64,000 nt of DNA from Thermomonas flagellata (GCF_022419185.1 NZ_JAJOZK010000003.1:62001-126000), one strand, 5' to 3'; shown: positions 44,564-54,127, counted from the stretch's first letter. A program made the numbers and translations. The notes: generated by a model from the sequence alone, not told the origin.

Positions 44564-47005
44564 ATGGCGACCGCCGCGCTCCCGGCCCGGCCCGGCGCGG
44601 ACGGCGCGGCTGCCGCACGCGCCGAGGCCACCTGCTACCACTGCGGCGAGCCGCTGCCGGAGGCCCCGGCGCGCGCGACCGTGGCCGGCGCAGAGCGCGC
44701 GTTCTGCTGCACCGGCTGCGCCGCCGCCAGCCAGTGGATCGCCGACAGCGGCCTGTCCGACTACTACCGCCTGCGCACGGCCACGGGCGCCCGGGTGGAC
44801 ACCGCCCCCGCCGCGCTGGAGGTCTGGGACGACCCCAGCGTGCAGGCCGAGCACGTGCGCCGCACCGAGGACGGCTGCGAAATCACCCTGATCGCCGACG
44901 GCATGCACTGCGCCGCCTGCGCCTGGCTGATCGACAACGCGCTGACCCGCGAGCCGGGGGTCAAGCTGGCGCAGGCCAACGCGGTCACCGGCCGCCTGCG
45001 GCTGGTCTGGGATCCCGCCCGCATCCGCCTCTCGCACGCCCTGCAGCGGCTGCGCGCGCTCGGCTACAGCCCGGCGCTGGCCACCGGCGCCGCGCGCGAG
45101 CAGGCGCGCCGGCGCGAACGCAACCGCGACCTGCTGCGGATCGGGATCGCCGGGCTCGGCAGCATGCAGGCGATGATGTTCGCCGAGGCGCTCTACCTCG
45201 ACACCGGCAACAGCATGTCGCTGCCGATGCGCGACTTCCTGCGCTGGATCACCTTCCTGGTGGCGACCCCGGTGGTGTTCTACGCCGGCTGGACCTTCCT
45301 CGCCGGGGCCTGGCGCGAGCTGCGCCTGCGCCGCCCGGGGATGGATACCCTGGTCGCGACCTCGGTGCTGCTGGCCTACTTCGCCAGCGTGTGGGCGACC
45401 GTGACCGGCGGCGCGCACGTGTGGTACGACGCCGCGGTGATGTTCGTGTTCCTGCTGCTGGCCGCGCGCCTGCTCGAGCAACGCGCGCGGCGGGTGGCCA
45501 GCGCGCAGGTGGATGCGCTGGCGCGCGCGCGCCCGGTGTTCGCCACCCGCCTCGACCCCGCAGGCCAGCCGCAAGCGGTGCCGCTGGCGGCGCTGCAGGA
45601 AGGCGACGTCGCGCTGGTCGCCGCCGGCGAGCCGCTGCCGGCCGACGGCGAGCTGCTGGACGCCCCGGCGCAGCTGGAGGAAGCCCTGCTCACCGGGGAA
45701 TCGCGCCCGGTCACCCGCCAGCCGGGCGAGACCGTGCTCGCCGGCAGCCTCGCGCACGCGCGCCCGCTGCGGCTGCGGGTCACCGCGACCGGCACCGCGA
45801 CCCGGCTGTCGCACCTGATCCGGTTGGTGGAGGCGGCGCAGGCGCACCGCCCGCCGCTGGCGCAGGCCGCCGACCGCATCGCCGCCTGGTTCGTGCTCGG
45901 CATGCTGCTGGCGGCGACCGCGGTGTACTTCGCCTGGCGGGTGCTCGACCCGGCGCGTGCGTTCGAGGTGGCGCTCAGCCTGCTGGTGATCAGCTGCCCG
46001 TGCGCGCTCTCGCTCGCGGTCCCGGCCGCGCTCGCAGCGGCGCACGGCGCGCTGGCGCGGATCGGGGTGCTGGCCACCCGTCCGGACGCGCTACAGCGGC
46101 TGGCCAGCGCCACCGACGTCGTGTTCGACAAGACCGGCACCCTCACTGACGGCCAGCCGGAACTGCGCGCGATCGAACCGCTGCCCGACACCAGGCTCGA
46201 CGAGGACGCCGCGCTGGCGATCGCCGCGGCGCTGGAACGCGGCAGCCGGCATCCGCTGGCGCAGGCGTTCGAGGCCGCCGCGCGCGCGCGCGAGCTGGCG
46301 ATCGCGCCCGCCGCGGACGTGCGGGTGCGGCCGGGGCTGGGCCTGCAGGGCCGGGTCGGCGGCCGCGACTGGCGGCTCGGGCGTGCCGACTTCGCCGCCG
46401 CCGGCGCAGGCGACGACGGCCGCCTGTGGCTGGGCGACGGCACGCGCCTGCATGCGGCGTTCGCGATCGGCGAACGGCTGCGCGCAGACGCCGCGGCCGC
46501 GGTCGCCGCGCTGCGCGCGGCCGGGCTCGAGGTGCACCTGGCCAGCGGCGACGGCGCCGCCGCGGTCGCCGGAATCGCCGCCGCGCTGGGGATCGCCGAT
46601 GCGCGCGCACGCCTGGCGCCAGAGGACAAGCTGGCGCTGGTGCGCGGGCTGCAGGCCGGCGGGCGGCGGGTAGCGATGGTCGGCGACGGCATCAACGATG
46701 CGCCGGTGCTGGCGGCGGCGGACGTGGCGATCGCGCTCGGCGACGGCGCCGCCCTGGCCCACCGCAGCGCCGACCTGGTGCTGGCCGCGCCGGCCCTGCA
46801 GCGCATCCCGCAGGCGCTGGCGCTGGCGCGCCGCAGCGGGCGCATCGTGCGCCAGAATTTCGCCTGGGCGCTGGGCTACAACGCGCTGGCGCTGCCGCTG
46901 GCCGCGCTCGGCTGGGTCACCCCGTGGCTGGCCGCGCTCGGGATGGCGGTGTCCTCGCTCACGGTCACCCTGAACGCCCTGCGCCTGACCCGGAGCCGCG
47001 CATGA
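44564..47005 (+). CDS. ccoI: cbb3 assembly copper P-type ATPase CcoI
   Basis: An 813-residue P1B-ATPase exporting Cu for the oxidase. An N-terminal Cys-rich motif (CYHCGEP, then CCTGC) precedes an HMA domain with MHCAAC (about 120); membrane segment 6 carries CPC in ISCPCALSLAVP; the phosphorylation site is DKTGTLT, the nucleotide pocket has HP in GSRHPLAQ, and the hinge is GDGINDAPVL. All motifs intact. Confidence 0.97.
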   Translation: MATAALPARPGADGAAAARAEATCYHCGEPLPEAPARATVAGAERAFCCTGCAAASQWIADSGLSDYYRLRTATGARVDTAPAALEVWDDPSVQAEHVRRTEDGCEITLIADGMHCAACAWLIDNALTREPGVKLAQANAVTGRLRLVWDPARIRLSHALQRLRALGYSPALATGAAREQARRRERNRDLLRIGIAGLGSMQAMMFAEALYLDTGNSMSLPMRDFLRWITFLVATPVVFYAGWTFLAGAWRELRLRRPGMDTLVATSVLLAYFASVWATVTGGAHVWYDAAVMFVFLLLAARLLEQRARRVASAQVDALARARPVFATRLDPAGQPQAVPLAALQEGDVALVAAGEPLPADGELLDAPAQLEEALLTGESRPVTRQPGETVLAGSLAHARPLRLRVTATGTATRLSHLIRLVEAAQAHRPPLAQAADRIAAWFVLGMLLAATAVYFAWRVLDPARAFEVALSLLVISCPCALSLAVPAALAAAHGALARIGVLATRPDALQRLASATDVVFDKTGTLTDGQPELRAIEPLPDTRLDEDAALAIAAALERGSRHPLAQAFEAAARARELAIAPAADVRVRPGLGLQGRVGGRDWRLGRADFAAAGAGDDGRLWLGDGTRLHAAFAIGERLRADAAAAVAALRAAGLEVHLASGDGAAAVAGIAAALGIADARARLAPEDKLALVRGLQAGGRRVAMVGDGINDAPVLAAADVAIALGDGAALAHRSADLVLAAPALQRIPQALALARRSGRIVRQNFAWALGYNALALPLAALGWVTPWLAALGMAVSSLTVTLNALRLTRSRA

Positions 47006-47193
47006 GCATCCTGCTGCTGCTGATCCCGCTGAGCCTGGTGCTGCTGGTGGTGGCGGTATGGGCCTTCGTCTGGGCGGTGCGCAAGGGCCAGTTCGACGAC
47101 CTCGACACCCCCGCGCTGGACATCCTGCGCGAGGACGATCCGCCCGTGCGCGCCGCGCCGGAGCGGGAGGAGCCACCGCGCGATGCCGGTTGA
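47002..47193 (+). CDS. ccoS: cbb3 maturation protein CcoS
   Basis: A 63-residue protein with one N-terminal membrane segment (about 3-27) followed by RKGQFDDLDTPALDILREDD, the CcoS signature, and an acidic tail. Needed to insert heme and copper into CcoN. Overlaps ccoI by four bases and the following gene by 11 bp. Confidence 0.95.
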   Translation: MSILLLLIPLSLVLLVVAVWAFVWAVRKGQFDDLDTPALDILREDDPPVRAAPEREEPPRDAG

Positions 47194-47908
47194 CGCGCTG
47201 GTCCTGCTCGGCGCGTTCGCCAGCGGCCTGCTCGGCAGCGCGCACTGCGTGGCGATGTGCGGCGGCATCGCCACCGGGCTGTCGCATGGGCGCCAGCACG
47301 GCCTGTGGCAGGCGGCGCTGCCCAACCTCGGGCGGATCCTCGGCTATGCGCTGGCCGGCGCGATCGTCGGCGGGCTCGGCGGCGGGCTGCTCGCGCTGGC
47401 GCGCACGCCCTGGCTGGCGGTCGGCATGCGCGCGGCGGTCGGCCTGGTGCTGATGGTCGCCGGGCTGCGCCTGCTCGATCGCCGCGGCTGGCTGCCGCGC
47501 TTCGCCGGCGGCAGCGGGGCGCGCCTGTGGCAGTGGCTGGCGCCGCTGCGGGCGCGGGTGTGGCCAGCGGACACCGCGGGCAAGCGGCTCGCGCTCGGCA
47601 TGCTGTGGGGCTGGATGCCGTGCGGACTGTCCACCACCCTGCTGGCCGCGGCCTGGCTGCAGGCCAGCGCCTGGCACGGGGCCCTGACCATGCTCGCGTT
47701 CGGGTTGGGCACCCTGCCGGCGATGGTGCCGCTGACCTGGGCGGGGGTGCGGATCGCGCGCCTGCTGAACGCCGGCGGCACCCGCACGCTGGCCGGCTGG
47801 GGCGTGATCGCCGCCGGCGTGGTGACGCTCGCCGGACCCTGGCTGATGCAGGTGCCGGCGTTGCACGGCGTGCTGTCCGCGCTCGGGTGCCGCAGCCTGC
47901 CCGGCTGA
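47183..47908 (+). CDS. TauE/SafE-type membrane protein of the cbb3 cluster
   Basis: A 241-residue protein with about six hydrophobic segments. SGLLGSAHCVAMCGG near the N-terminus (Cys pair about 22 and 26) and the second motif GMLWGWMPCGLSTTLL match the UreH/CcdA-like branch found beside ccoS in many gammaproteobacteria. The paired cysteines suggest copper or thiol handling for the oxidase; this is inferred from context. GGGAGGAG precedes the start. Convergent with the gene at 47944. Confidence 0.85.
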   Translation: MPVDALVLLGAFASGLLGSAHCVAMCGGIATGLSHGRQHGLWQAALPNLGRILGYALAGAIVGGLGGGLLALARTPWLAVGMRAAVGLVLMVAGLRLLDRRGWLPRFAGGSGARLWQWLAPLRARVWPADTAGKRLALGMLWGWMPCGLSTTLLAAAWLQASAWHGALTMLAFGLGTLPAMVPLTWAGVRIARLLNAGGTRTLAGWGVIAAGVVTLAGPWLMQVPALHGVLSALGCRSLPG

Positions 47909-47943
47909 CGGCACCCGCCGCGCTCAGCCGCCGATGGGCGGCG

Positions 47944-48270
47944 TCAGTTCTTGCACTTGGTGAACTTGCCGTGCTCGTCGCGGCACTGCTTCTTCTCGGG
48001 CTTGGCCTCGCACTTGACGAACTTGCCCTTGGCGTCGCGGCAGGGCTCGTGCTTGGCCGGCTCCGCCTTCTTGGCCTCTTCCTTCTGCATCGGCTTGGCC
48101 TCGGCCGGCTTGCTCGCAGGCTTGGCCTCTTCCTTCTTCATCGGCTTGGCTTCCGCCGGCTTGGCGGCGGGCGCGGCGGCCTGCGGGGTGGCCTGCGGGG
48201 TGGCGGCGAGGGCCTGGGCGCCGAACACCAGCAGCGAGGCCAGCAGGGCGGAACGCAGGATCTGTTTCAT
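47944..48270 (-). CDS. Secreted Lys-rich protein with CRDxxGKFxKC repeats
   Basis: A 108-residue exported protein: signal peptide 1-22 (ending ALAA), a low-complexity region of Ala/Pro/Lys/Glu (about 23-72) with repeated AEAKPM(K/Q)KEEAK units, and a C-terminal tandem of CRDAKGKFVKC and CRDEHGKFTKC separated by a short Lys/Glu spacer. Four cysteines are evenly paired, so each repeat could make a small disulfide or bind metal. Function unknown. Bases upstream show no clear operator. Confidence 0.7.
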   Translation of the reverse strand: MKQILRSALLASLLVFGAQALAATPQATPQAAAPAAKPAEAKPMKKEEAKPASKPAEAKPMQKEEAKKAEPAKHEPCRDAKGKFVKCEAKPEKKQCRDEHGKFTKCKN

Positions 48271-48458
48271 GGCAGGGCTCCGGTCGGAGTGGGTGGATGG
48301 CCGGCGCATTAGGCCGGGCGCCGGTTTGCCGCGGGGTGACGGCGACATGACAGCCGCGTCATCCGATGCCGGGCAACGCAGCAATGCCGACGCGACGGCC
48401 ACGGCGCGCGTGCGCATGCCATCATCTGCCGCCGTCCGCCCTGCCCGCCGAGCCGCCG

Positions 48459-50867
48459 ATGTCCGCACCCGCCCCTGCCCCGTCCCGCCGCCGCTGGCTG
48501 TGGTGGCTGCTGGCCCCGATCGCCCTGGTCGCGCTGCTGCTGGCGGTGCTGGCCTGGCTGCTGACCGGCAGCCTGGCCCGGCTGGACGGCCGGATCGCCC
48601 TGCCCGGGCTGGCGGCGCCGGCCACGGTCGAACGCGATGCGCTCGGGATCGCCACCGTGGACGCCGCCAGCGCCGCCGACGCCATGCGCGCGCTCGGCTA
48701 CGTGCATGCGCAGGAGCGCTATTTCGAGATGGACCTGTCGCGCCGGCTGGCCGCCGGCGAGCTGGCCGAACTGGTCGGTAGCAAGGCGCTGGAGGCCGAC
48801 CGCAAGCACCGGGTGCACCGCCTGCGCGCGCGGGTGGCGGCGGATCTGGCGCGCATGGACGGGGAGGAGCGCGCGCTGCTGGACGCCTACGTGGCCGGCG
48901 TCAATGCCGGCCTGGCCGCCCTGCGGGTGCGGCCATGGCCCTACCTGCTGCTGCGGCAGGCGCCGCGGCCGTGGACCGCGGCCGACAGCCTGCTGGTCGG
49001 CATGGCGATGTACTTCGACCTGCAGGATGCCGAGGGCAAGGACAGCCTCGCCCTGTGGCGGATGCGCCCGCACCTGCCGCCCGCGCTGTACGCGCTGCTG
49101 ACCCGCGACGGCACCGCCTGGGACGCGCCCTTGTTCGGCCCGCCGCGCGGCAACGCCGTGCTGCCGGAGGCGGCCACGCTCGACCTGCGCGCCCTACCCG
49201 CGCCGCCGCGCGCGCCGGCGCAGGCCGCGACCGCCGCCATCGCGGCGCCAGAACCCGCCTCGGTGGTCGGCAGCAACAACTTCGCCGTCTCCGCGCGCGC
49301 CACCGCCGATGGCCGCGCGATCGTCGAGGACGACATGCACCTGACCCTGCGCGCGCCGAACATCTGGTTCCGCGCGCGCCTGCGCTACCCCGACCCCAAG
49401 GCGCCCGGCGGGCGGGTCGACATGACCGGCTTCAGCCTGCCGGGGCTGCCGGCGATCGTGGTCGGCAGCACCGGGCACATCGCCTGGGGCTTCACCAACA
49501 GCTACATCGACACCGCCGACTGGCTGCGCCTGCGCCCGTGCGGCGCGCGGCCGCAGCCCGGCTGCACGCCGGTGCAGGTGCACACCGAGGTGATCAAGGT
49601 CGCCGGCGGCGCGGCGGAACGCCTGGAGGTCGAGGAGACCGCGTGGGGCCCGATCCTGCACCGCGAGCCGGACGGCCACGCGCTGGCGCTGCGCTGGGTG
49701 GCGCACCTGCCCGGCGCGCTCAACCTGCATCTGCTGGACTTCACCCGCGCCAGCTCGGTGGAGGACGCCCTGCGCGCGGGCGACCGCATCGCGATCCCGA
49801 CCCAGAACCTGATGCTGGCCGACCGCGGCGGGCGCATCGGCTGGCGCCTGCTCGGCCCGATCCCGCAGCGCGGCCCGGGCTGGGACCCGGCGCACCTGGT
49901 CGAGGAAGCCAGCGCGCAGCCGGCCTGCGCGCCGTGGCCGATCGCGACCGACCGCGCGCCGCAGCTGTACGACCCGCCGGACGGCCGGCTGTGGACCGCC
50001 AACAACCGCACCCTGGACGGCGCGGCGCTGGCCTATGTCGGCGACGGCGGCTACGACCTCGGCGCGCGCGCGCGCCAGATCCGCGACGACCTGTTCGCGC
50101 GCCCCACCCTGGACGAGCGCGCGCTGCTCGCGATCGCGCTGGACGACCGCAGCCTGTTCCTCGATCCCTGGCGCGCCTTCCTGCAGGCGCAGGCGGCGCG
50201 CCAGCGCACCCCGGCGCTGCAGGCGCTGGCCGCCGCCAGCGCCGACTGGCCCGGGCGCGCCGCGGTGGACTCGGCCGGCTACCGGATCGTGCGCGCGTGG
50301 CGGCTGGCGGTGGTGGAGCGGATCGCGCGCGGGCTGTCCGCGCCGGCGCTGGCCGCGCTCGGCCCGGACTTCGCCCTGCCCAAGTTCCGCCAGCTCGAGG
50401 GCGTGGCCTGGCCGCTGCTGCAGCAGCAGCCGGCGCACCTGCTGCCGCGCGCCTGGCCGAGCTGGGCGGCGCTGTTCGAGGATGCCGCCGCCGAGGTCCA
50501 GCGCGACCTCGGCCGCCACGGCCCGTTGCCGCAGCGGACCTGGGGCGAGCGCAACACCGCGCACATCTGCCACCCGTTGGCGGCGGCGCTGCCGGCGCTG
50601 GCCGAGCGCGTGCTGTGCATGCCGGCGGTGCCGCTGCCGGGCGACGCCGACATGCCGCGGGTGCAGGCGCCGGCGTTCGGCGCCAGCGAGCGCATGGTGG
50701 TCAGCCCGGGGCACGAGGCCGACGGCATCACCCACATGCCCGGCGGGCAGAGCGGGCACCCGCTGTCGCCGTTCTGGGGCGCGGGCGAGGCGGGGTGGGC
50801 CGCGGGCGAGCCGACCCCGTTCCTGCCCGGCGCCGCCCGCCACCGCCTGCAGCTGCAGCCGCGCTGA
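48459..50867 (+). CDS. Penicillin acylase family (Ntn) hydrolase
   Basis: An 802-residue secreted Ntn hydrolase proenzyme. One N-terminal membrane/signal segment (about 12-37) precedes the alpha subunit region (LPGLAAPATVERDALGIATVDA...GYVHAQERYFEMDLSRRLAAGELAELVG). Self-cleavage is expected at G271-S272 in VVGSNNF, leaving Ser272 as the catalytic N-terminal nucleophile of the beta chain. The beta chain has DDMHLTLRAPNIW, conserved in the family. Members cleave penicillins, acyl-homoserine lactones or related amides; substrate cannot be read from sequence. Convergent with asnB. Confidence 0.92.
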   Translation: MSAPAPAPSRRRWLWWLLAPIALVALLLAVLAWLLTGSLARLDGRIALPGLAAPATVERDALGIATVDAASAADAMRALGYVHAQERYFEMDLSRRLAAGELAELVGSKALEADRKHRVHRLRARVAADLARMDGEERALLDAYVAGVNAGLAALRVRPWPYLLLRQAPRPWTAADSLLVGMAMYFDLQDAEGKDSLALWRMRPHLPPALYALLTRDGTAWDAPLFGPPRGNAVLPEAATLDLRALPAPPRAPAQAATAAIAAPEPASVVGSNNFAVSARATADGRAIVEDDMHLTLRAPNIWFRARLRYPDPKAPGGRVDMTGFSLPGLPAIVVGSTGHIAWGFTNSYIDTADWLRLRPCGARPQPGCTPVQVHTEVIKVAGGAAERLEVEETAWGPILHREPDGHALALRWVAHLPGALNLHLLDFTRASSVEDALRAGDRIAIPTQNLMLADRGGRIGWRLLGPIPQRGPGWDPAHLVEEASAQPACAPWPIATDRAPQLYDPPDGRLWTANNRTLDGAALAYVGDGGYDLGARARQIRDDLFARPTLDERALLAIALDDRSLFLDPWRAFLQAQAARQRTPALQALAAASADWPGRAAVDSAGYRIVRAWRLAVVERIARGLSAPALAALGPDFALPKFRQLEGVAWPLLQQQPAHLLPRAWPSWAALFEDAAAEVQRDLGRHGPLPQRTWGERNTAHICHPLAAALPALAERVLCMPAVPLPGDADMPRVQAPAFGASERMVVSPGHEADGITHMPGGQSGHPLSPFWGAGEAGWAAGEPTPFLPGAARHRLQLQPR

Positions 50868-50880
50868 GCGCGGCGGCCGC

Positions 50881-52572
50881 TCAGGCCGCCACGTGCACGT
50901 CGCGCACCGCGCGCCCGGACGGATCCGCGGCGGCGGCGAACGCCGCGTCCCAGGCGATCGCCGCCGGCGAGGAGCAGGCGATCGACTTGCCGCCGGGCAC
51001 GCTGCGCGCGCAGGCCTCGCCCGGGAACTGCTGTTCGAACAAGCTGCGGTACCAGTAGGCCTCCTTGGTCTGCGGCGGGTTGATCGGGAAGCGCTCCTCC
51101 GCGGCGGCCAGTTCGGCGTCGCTGACCCGCTGCTCGGCATGCGCCTTGAGCCCGTCGATCCAGCCGTAGCCGACGCCGTCGCTGAACTGCTCCTTCTGCC
51201 GCCACAGGATTTCCTCCGGCAGCGCGCCGGCGAAGGCCTCGCGCAGCACCGCCTTCTCGATCCGCCGGCGTCCGTCCGCGCCGCTGCCCGCCATCTTGTG
51301 GGCGGCGTCCATGCGCATCGCGGTGTCGATGAACTCCACGTCCAGAAAGGGCACCCGCGCCTCCACGCCCCAGGCCATCATCGCCTTGTTCGCGCGCAGG
51401 CAGTCGTACTGGTGCAGGGCATCCAGCTTGCGCACCAGCTCCTCGTGGAAGGCGCGCGCGTCCGGCGCCTTGTGGAAGTAGAGGTAGCCGCCGAACAGCT
51501 CGTCGCTGCCCTCGCCGGAGAGCACCATCTTGACCCCCATCGCCTTGATCCGGCGCGCGAGCAGGAACATCGGGGTGGACGCGCGGATGGTGGTGACGTC
51601 GTAGGTCTCGACGTGGCGGATCACCTCCGGGATCGCGTCCAGCCCCTCGGCGAAGGTGTAGGTGAAGCCGTGGTGGACGGTGCCGAGCGCGTCCGCCGCG
51701 CGCTGGGCGGCGGCCAGGTCGGGCGAGCCCGGCAGCCCGATCGCGAAGCTGTGCAGGCGCGGCCACCAGGCCTCGCCGCGGTCGTCGTCCTCGATCCGGC
51801 GGCGCGCGAAGCGCGCGGCGCAGGCGGCCACCAGCGAGGAGTCCAGCCCGCCCGAGAGCAGCACCCCGTAGGGCACGTCGCTCATCAGCTGGCGGTGCAC
51901 CGCGCGCTCCAGCGCCTGGCGCAGCTCCGCGCGGTCGGGGGCGACTCCCTGCACCGCGTCGTAGTCGCGCCACGCGCGCCGGTACCAGCGCTGCGGCGCC
52001 TCGCCGGCGGCGCTGTCATACACATGCCCCGGCGGGAACAGCGCCGCGTCCGCGCACACGTCGGCGATCGCCTTCAACTCGGAGGCGACCCACAGCCGCC
52101 CGGCGTCGTCATGGCCCCAGTACAGCGGGCAGATGCCCATGTGGTCGCGCGCGATCAGCAGGCGCTGCGCCGCGGCGTCCCACAGCAGGAAGGCGAAGAT
52201 GCCGTTGAGCCGCGCCAGCCACTGCGCCGGCGCCTCGCCGTCGCGGTACAGGGCGTTGATCACCTCGCAGTCGGAGCCGGTCTGGAACGCATACGGATGC
52301 GCCAGCCGGCGCTCGAGGTCGCGATGGTTGTAGATCTCGCCGTTCACCGCCAGCACCAGCGCGCCGTCGGCGGACACGATCGGCTGCGCGCCGCCGGCCG
52401 GGTCCACGATCGCCAGCCGCTCGTGCACCAGCAGCGCCGCCGACTCCGCGTGCACCCCGCTCCAGTCGGGGCCGCGGTGGCGCTGGCGCGCGGAATGGGC
52501 CAGCGCCTGCGCGCGCAGCGGGCGCAGGTCGGCGCCGGGGCGCAGGTCGAACAGTCCGAGAATCGAGCACAT
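50881..52572 (-). CDS. asnB: Asparagine synthetase B, glutamine-hydrolysing
   Basis: A 563-residue enzyme making Asn from Asp, Gln and ATP. Cys2 is the glutaminase nucleophile (MCSILGLFD); RHRGPDWSG and NGEIYNHRDLE belong to the glutaminase domain. The synthetase domain has the P-loop SGGLDSSLVA and later GEGSDELFGGY. Upstream 180 bases hold an Asn-rich leader frame and a hairpin, suggesting control by attenuation. Follows the methionine gamma-lyase gene in the same direction. Confidence 0.97.
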   Translation of the reverse strand: MCSILGLFDLRPGADLRPLRAQALAHSARQRHRGPDWSGVHAESAALLVHERLAIVDPAGGAQPIVSADGALVLAVNGEIYNHRDLERRLAHPYAFQTGSDCEVINALYRDGEAPAQWLARLNGIFAFLLWDAAAQRLLIARDHMGICPLYWGHDDAGRLWVASELKAIADVCADAALFPPGHVYDSAAGEAPQRWYRRAWRDYDAVQGVAPDRAELRQALERAVHRQLMSDVPYGVLLSGGLDSSLVAACAARFARRRIEDDDRGEAWWPRLHSFAIGLPGSPDLAAAQRAADALGTVHHGFTYTFAEGLDAIPEVIRHVETYDVTTIRASTPMFLLARRIKAMGVKMVLSGEGSDELFGGYLYFHKAPDARAFHEELVRKLDALHQYDCLRANKAMMAWGVEARVPFLDVEFIDTAMRMDAAHKMAGSGADGRRRIEKAVLREAFAGALPEEILWRQKEQFSDGVGYGWIDGLKAHAEQRVSDAELAAAEERFPINPPQTKEAYWYRSLFEQQFPGEACARSVPGGKSIACSSPAAIAWDAAFAAAADPSGRAVRDVHVAA

Positions 52573-52632
52573 GGGCGGCAGTCCTGTCGGGGTGGGAGGT
52601 GGAAGGCGTAAACCGGGGGGGGCGAAAACGCG

Positions 52633-52660
52633 CGAGCCCGCACGGGGGGGTGCGGGCTCG
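52633..52660 (-). terminator. Hairpin in the asnB leader, probable attenuator
   Basis: A perfect 10-bp stem (CGAGCCCGCA with TGCGGGCTCG) around an 8-base loop; on the minus strand TTTT follows four bases after it. It lies between the Asn-rich leader frame and asnB, 61 bp before the asnB start. GCGGGC near the end of the leader frame (52698-52703) can pair with GCCCGC of the stem's first arm (52652-52657), offering an antiterminator. Confidence 0.72.
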
Positions 52661-52687
52661 TCGGGGGATCAGCGTGGGGAATGCGCG

Positions 52688-52750
52688 CTAATCGCCGGCC
52701 CGCGGGAGGCAGGCGTTATTGCGATTGGCATTCGCGCGGAGGCGGGTCAC
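52688..52750 (-). CDS. asnB leader peptide, Asn-rich
   Basis: A 20-codon frame with a GTG start at 52750, AGGA eight bases upstream and TAG stop. It reads MTRLRA, then N-A-N-R-N-N, then ACLPRAGD: four Asn in six codons, three of them AAT, a codon rare in this GC-rich region. A hairpin follows 27 bp after its stop and asnB starts about 115 bp downstream. This is the layout of a ribosome-mediated attenuator: with scarce Asn-tRNA the ribosome would stall on the Asn run and favour the antiterminator. Reading is from sequence alone; no leader of this type was verified. Confidence 0.75.
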   Translation of the reverse strand: MTRLRANANRNNACLPRAGD

Positions 52751-52808
52751 GGCGCGATCCTGCCAGCCGCGCGCGGCCGCTGGCAAGCGTCGGTTGCGCG
52801 CGCAAGCA

Positions 52809-53993
52809 TCAGCCGGCCGCGGCCTGCAGCGCGCGCGCCACGTCCTCCAGCAGGTCGGGCGCGTCCTCCAGCCCGGCCGACAGCCGCACCAAGCCCTCGC
52901 CAATGCCGGCGGCGGCGCGCTCCTCCGGGGTGTAGGTGGAATGGGTCATGCTCGCCGGGTGCTGCGCCAGCGACTCGGCATCGCCGAGGCTGACCGCGCA
53001 CGCCACCAGCTGCAGCGCGTCGATGAAGCGCCGCCCGGCCGCGACCCCGCCGTGCAGTTCGAACGCCAGCATCCCGCCGGGCTGGCGCATCTGGCGCGCG
53101 GCCAGGGCATGGAACGGATCGTCCGCCAGCCCCGGGTAGTACACCCGCGCCACCGCCGGGTGCCCGTGCAGCAGCCCGGCCAGCGCGCGCGCGTTGGCAC
53201 AGTGGCGGTCCATGCGCAGGGCCAGGGTCTTCAGCCCGCGCAGCAGCAGGCTGGCATCCGCCGGCGAGAGCACCGCCCCGGTCATGTCCTTGAGCCCCTG
53301 CAGGCGCACCTGCGCGGCCAGCTCCGCATCGCGCGCCACCATCACCCCGGCGGTGGCGTCGCCGTGCCCGGACAGGTACTTGGTGGCCGAATGCAGCACC
53401 ACGTCGGCGCCCAGCGCCAGCGGCTGCTGCAGGTAGGGCGTGGCGTAGGTGTTGTCGACCGCGACCAGCGCGCCCGCGGCGTGCGCCGCGGCGGCCACCG
53501 CGGCGATGTCGATCAGGCGCATGTTCGGGTTGGCCGGCGATTCCAGGTACACCAGCCGCGGCCGTTCGCGCAGGCCGTCGGCCAGCGCCGCCGGGTCGGT
53601 CATGTCGACCTGGCGCACGCGCACTCCGAACTGGCCGATCCCGTGGTGCAGGAAGGCGAAGGTGCAGCCGTACAGGGTGCGGTCGGCCAGGATGAGATCG
53701 CCCGGGCGCAGCAGCGTCCACAGGGTGCTGGTGATCGCGCCCATGCCGGAGCCGAACGCGACCGCGGCGGCGCCGCCCTCCAGCGCCGCCATCCGCGCCT
53801 CGAACAGGGCCAGGGTCGGGTTGCCGATGCGGGTATAGACATAGCCCGGCCCCTCGCCGGCGAACGCGCGCGCCGCCGCCTCCGCGCCGGGAAAGGCGAA
53901 GGTCGCGCTGTGGTAGGTCGGCGGCACCAGCGCCCCGTGGTGCGCCTGCGGGTCGTAGCCGTGGTGGATGGCGAGCGTGGAGAAGCCGGACAT
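52809..53993 (-). CDS. mdeA: Methionine gamma-lyase
   Basis: A 394-residue PLP enzyme splitting L-Met into methanethiol, 2-oxobutyrate and ammonia. Strong family marks: [21 protein letters not shown] with the active-site Cys that distinguishes Met gamma-lyase, [11 protein letters not shown], the PLP-lysine in [11 protein letters not shown], and [16 protein letters not shown]. These favour gamma-lyase over cystathionine gamma-synthase, which usually has a different residue at the Cys. Divergent from an Lrp-type gene, as with mdeA/mdeR in pseudomonads. asnB follows in the same direction. Confidence 0.9.
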   Translation of the reverse strand: MSGFSTLAIHHGYDPQAHHGALVPPTYHSATFAFPGAEAAARAFAGEGPGYVYTRIGNPTLALFEARMAALEGGAAAVAFGSGMGAITSTLWTLLRPGDLILADRTLYGCTFAFLHHGIGQFGVRVRQVDMTDPAALADGLRERPRLVYLESPANPNMRLIDIAAVAAAAHAAGALVAVDNTYATPYLQQPLALGADVVLHSATKYLSGHGDATAGVMVARDAELAAQVRLQGLKDMTGAVLSPADASLLLRGLKTLALRMDRHCANARALAGLLHGHPAVARVYYPGLADDPFHALAARQMRQPGGMLAFELHGGVAAGRRFIDALQLVACAVSLGDAESLAQHPASMTHSTYTPEERAAAGIGEGLVRLSAGLEDAPDLLEDVARALQAAAG

Positions 53994-54060
53994 GGCGGGC
54001 CAGCGGGTCGGGAGGAGGCCACCAGCCTAGTCCGGCCGCCGCGGAAGAGGCTTGCAATGC

Positions 54061-54088
54061 TTGCCCTGCGATGGGGGTTCGCAGGCAG
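54061..54088. promoter_or_regulatory. Inverted repeat between mdeA and the Lrp-type gene
   Basis: TTGCCCTGCGA and TCGCAGGCA form an imperfect inverted repeat around GTGGGGG-like bases in the 134-bp divergent region. Lrp-family proteins bind such sites, so it is a candidate operator for both genes. It lies upstream of the chosen regulator start at 54128. Confidence 0.5.
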
Positions 54089-54127
54089 GTTTTTGCCTTG
54101 AACCGGCGGATCGGGGATGATCTTTCG

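Noticed and set aside
52809-53993. Cystathionine gamma-synthase (MetB)
   Set aside because: The active-site Cys in [11 protein letters not shown], the [16 protein letters not shown] end and the divergent Lrp-type gene fit methionine gamma-lyase better.
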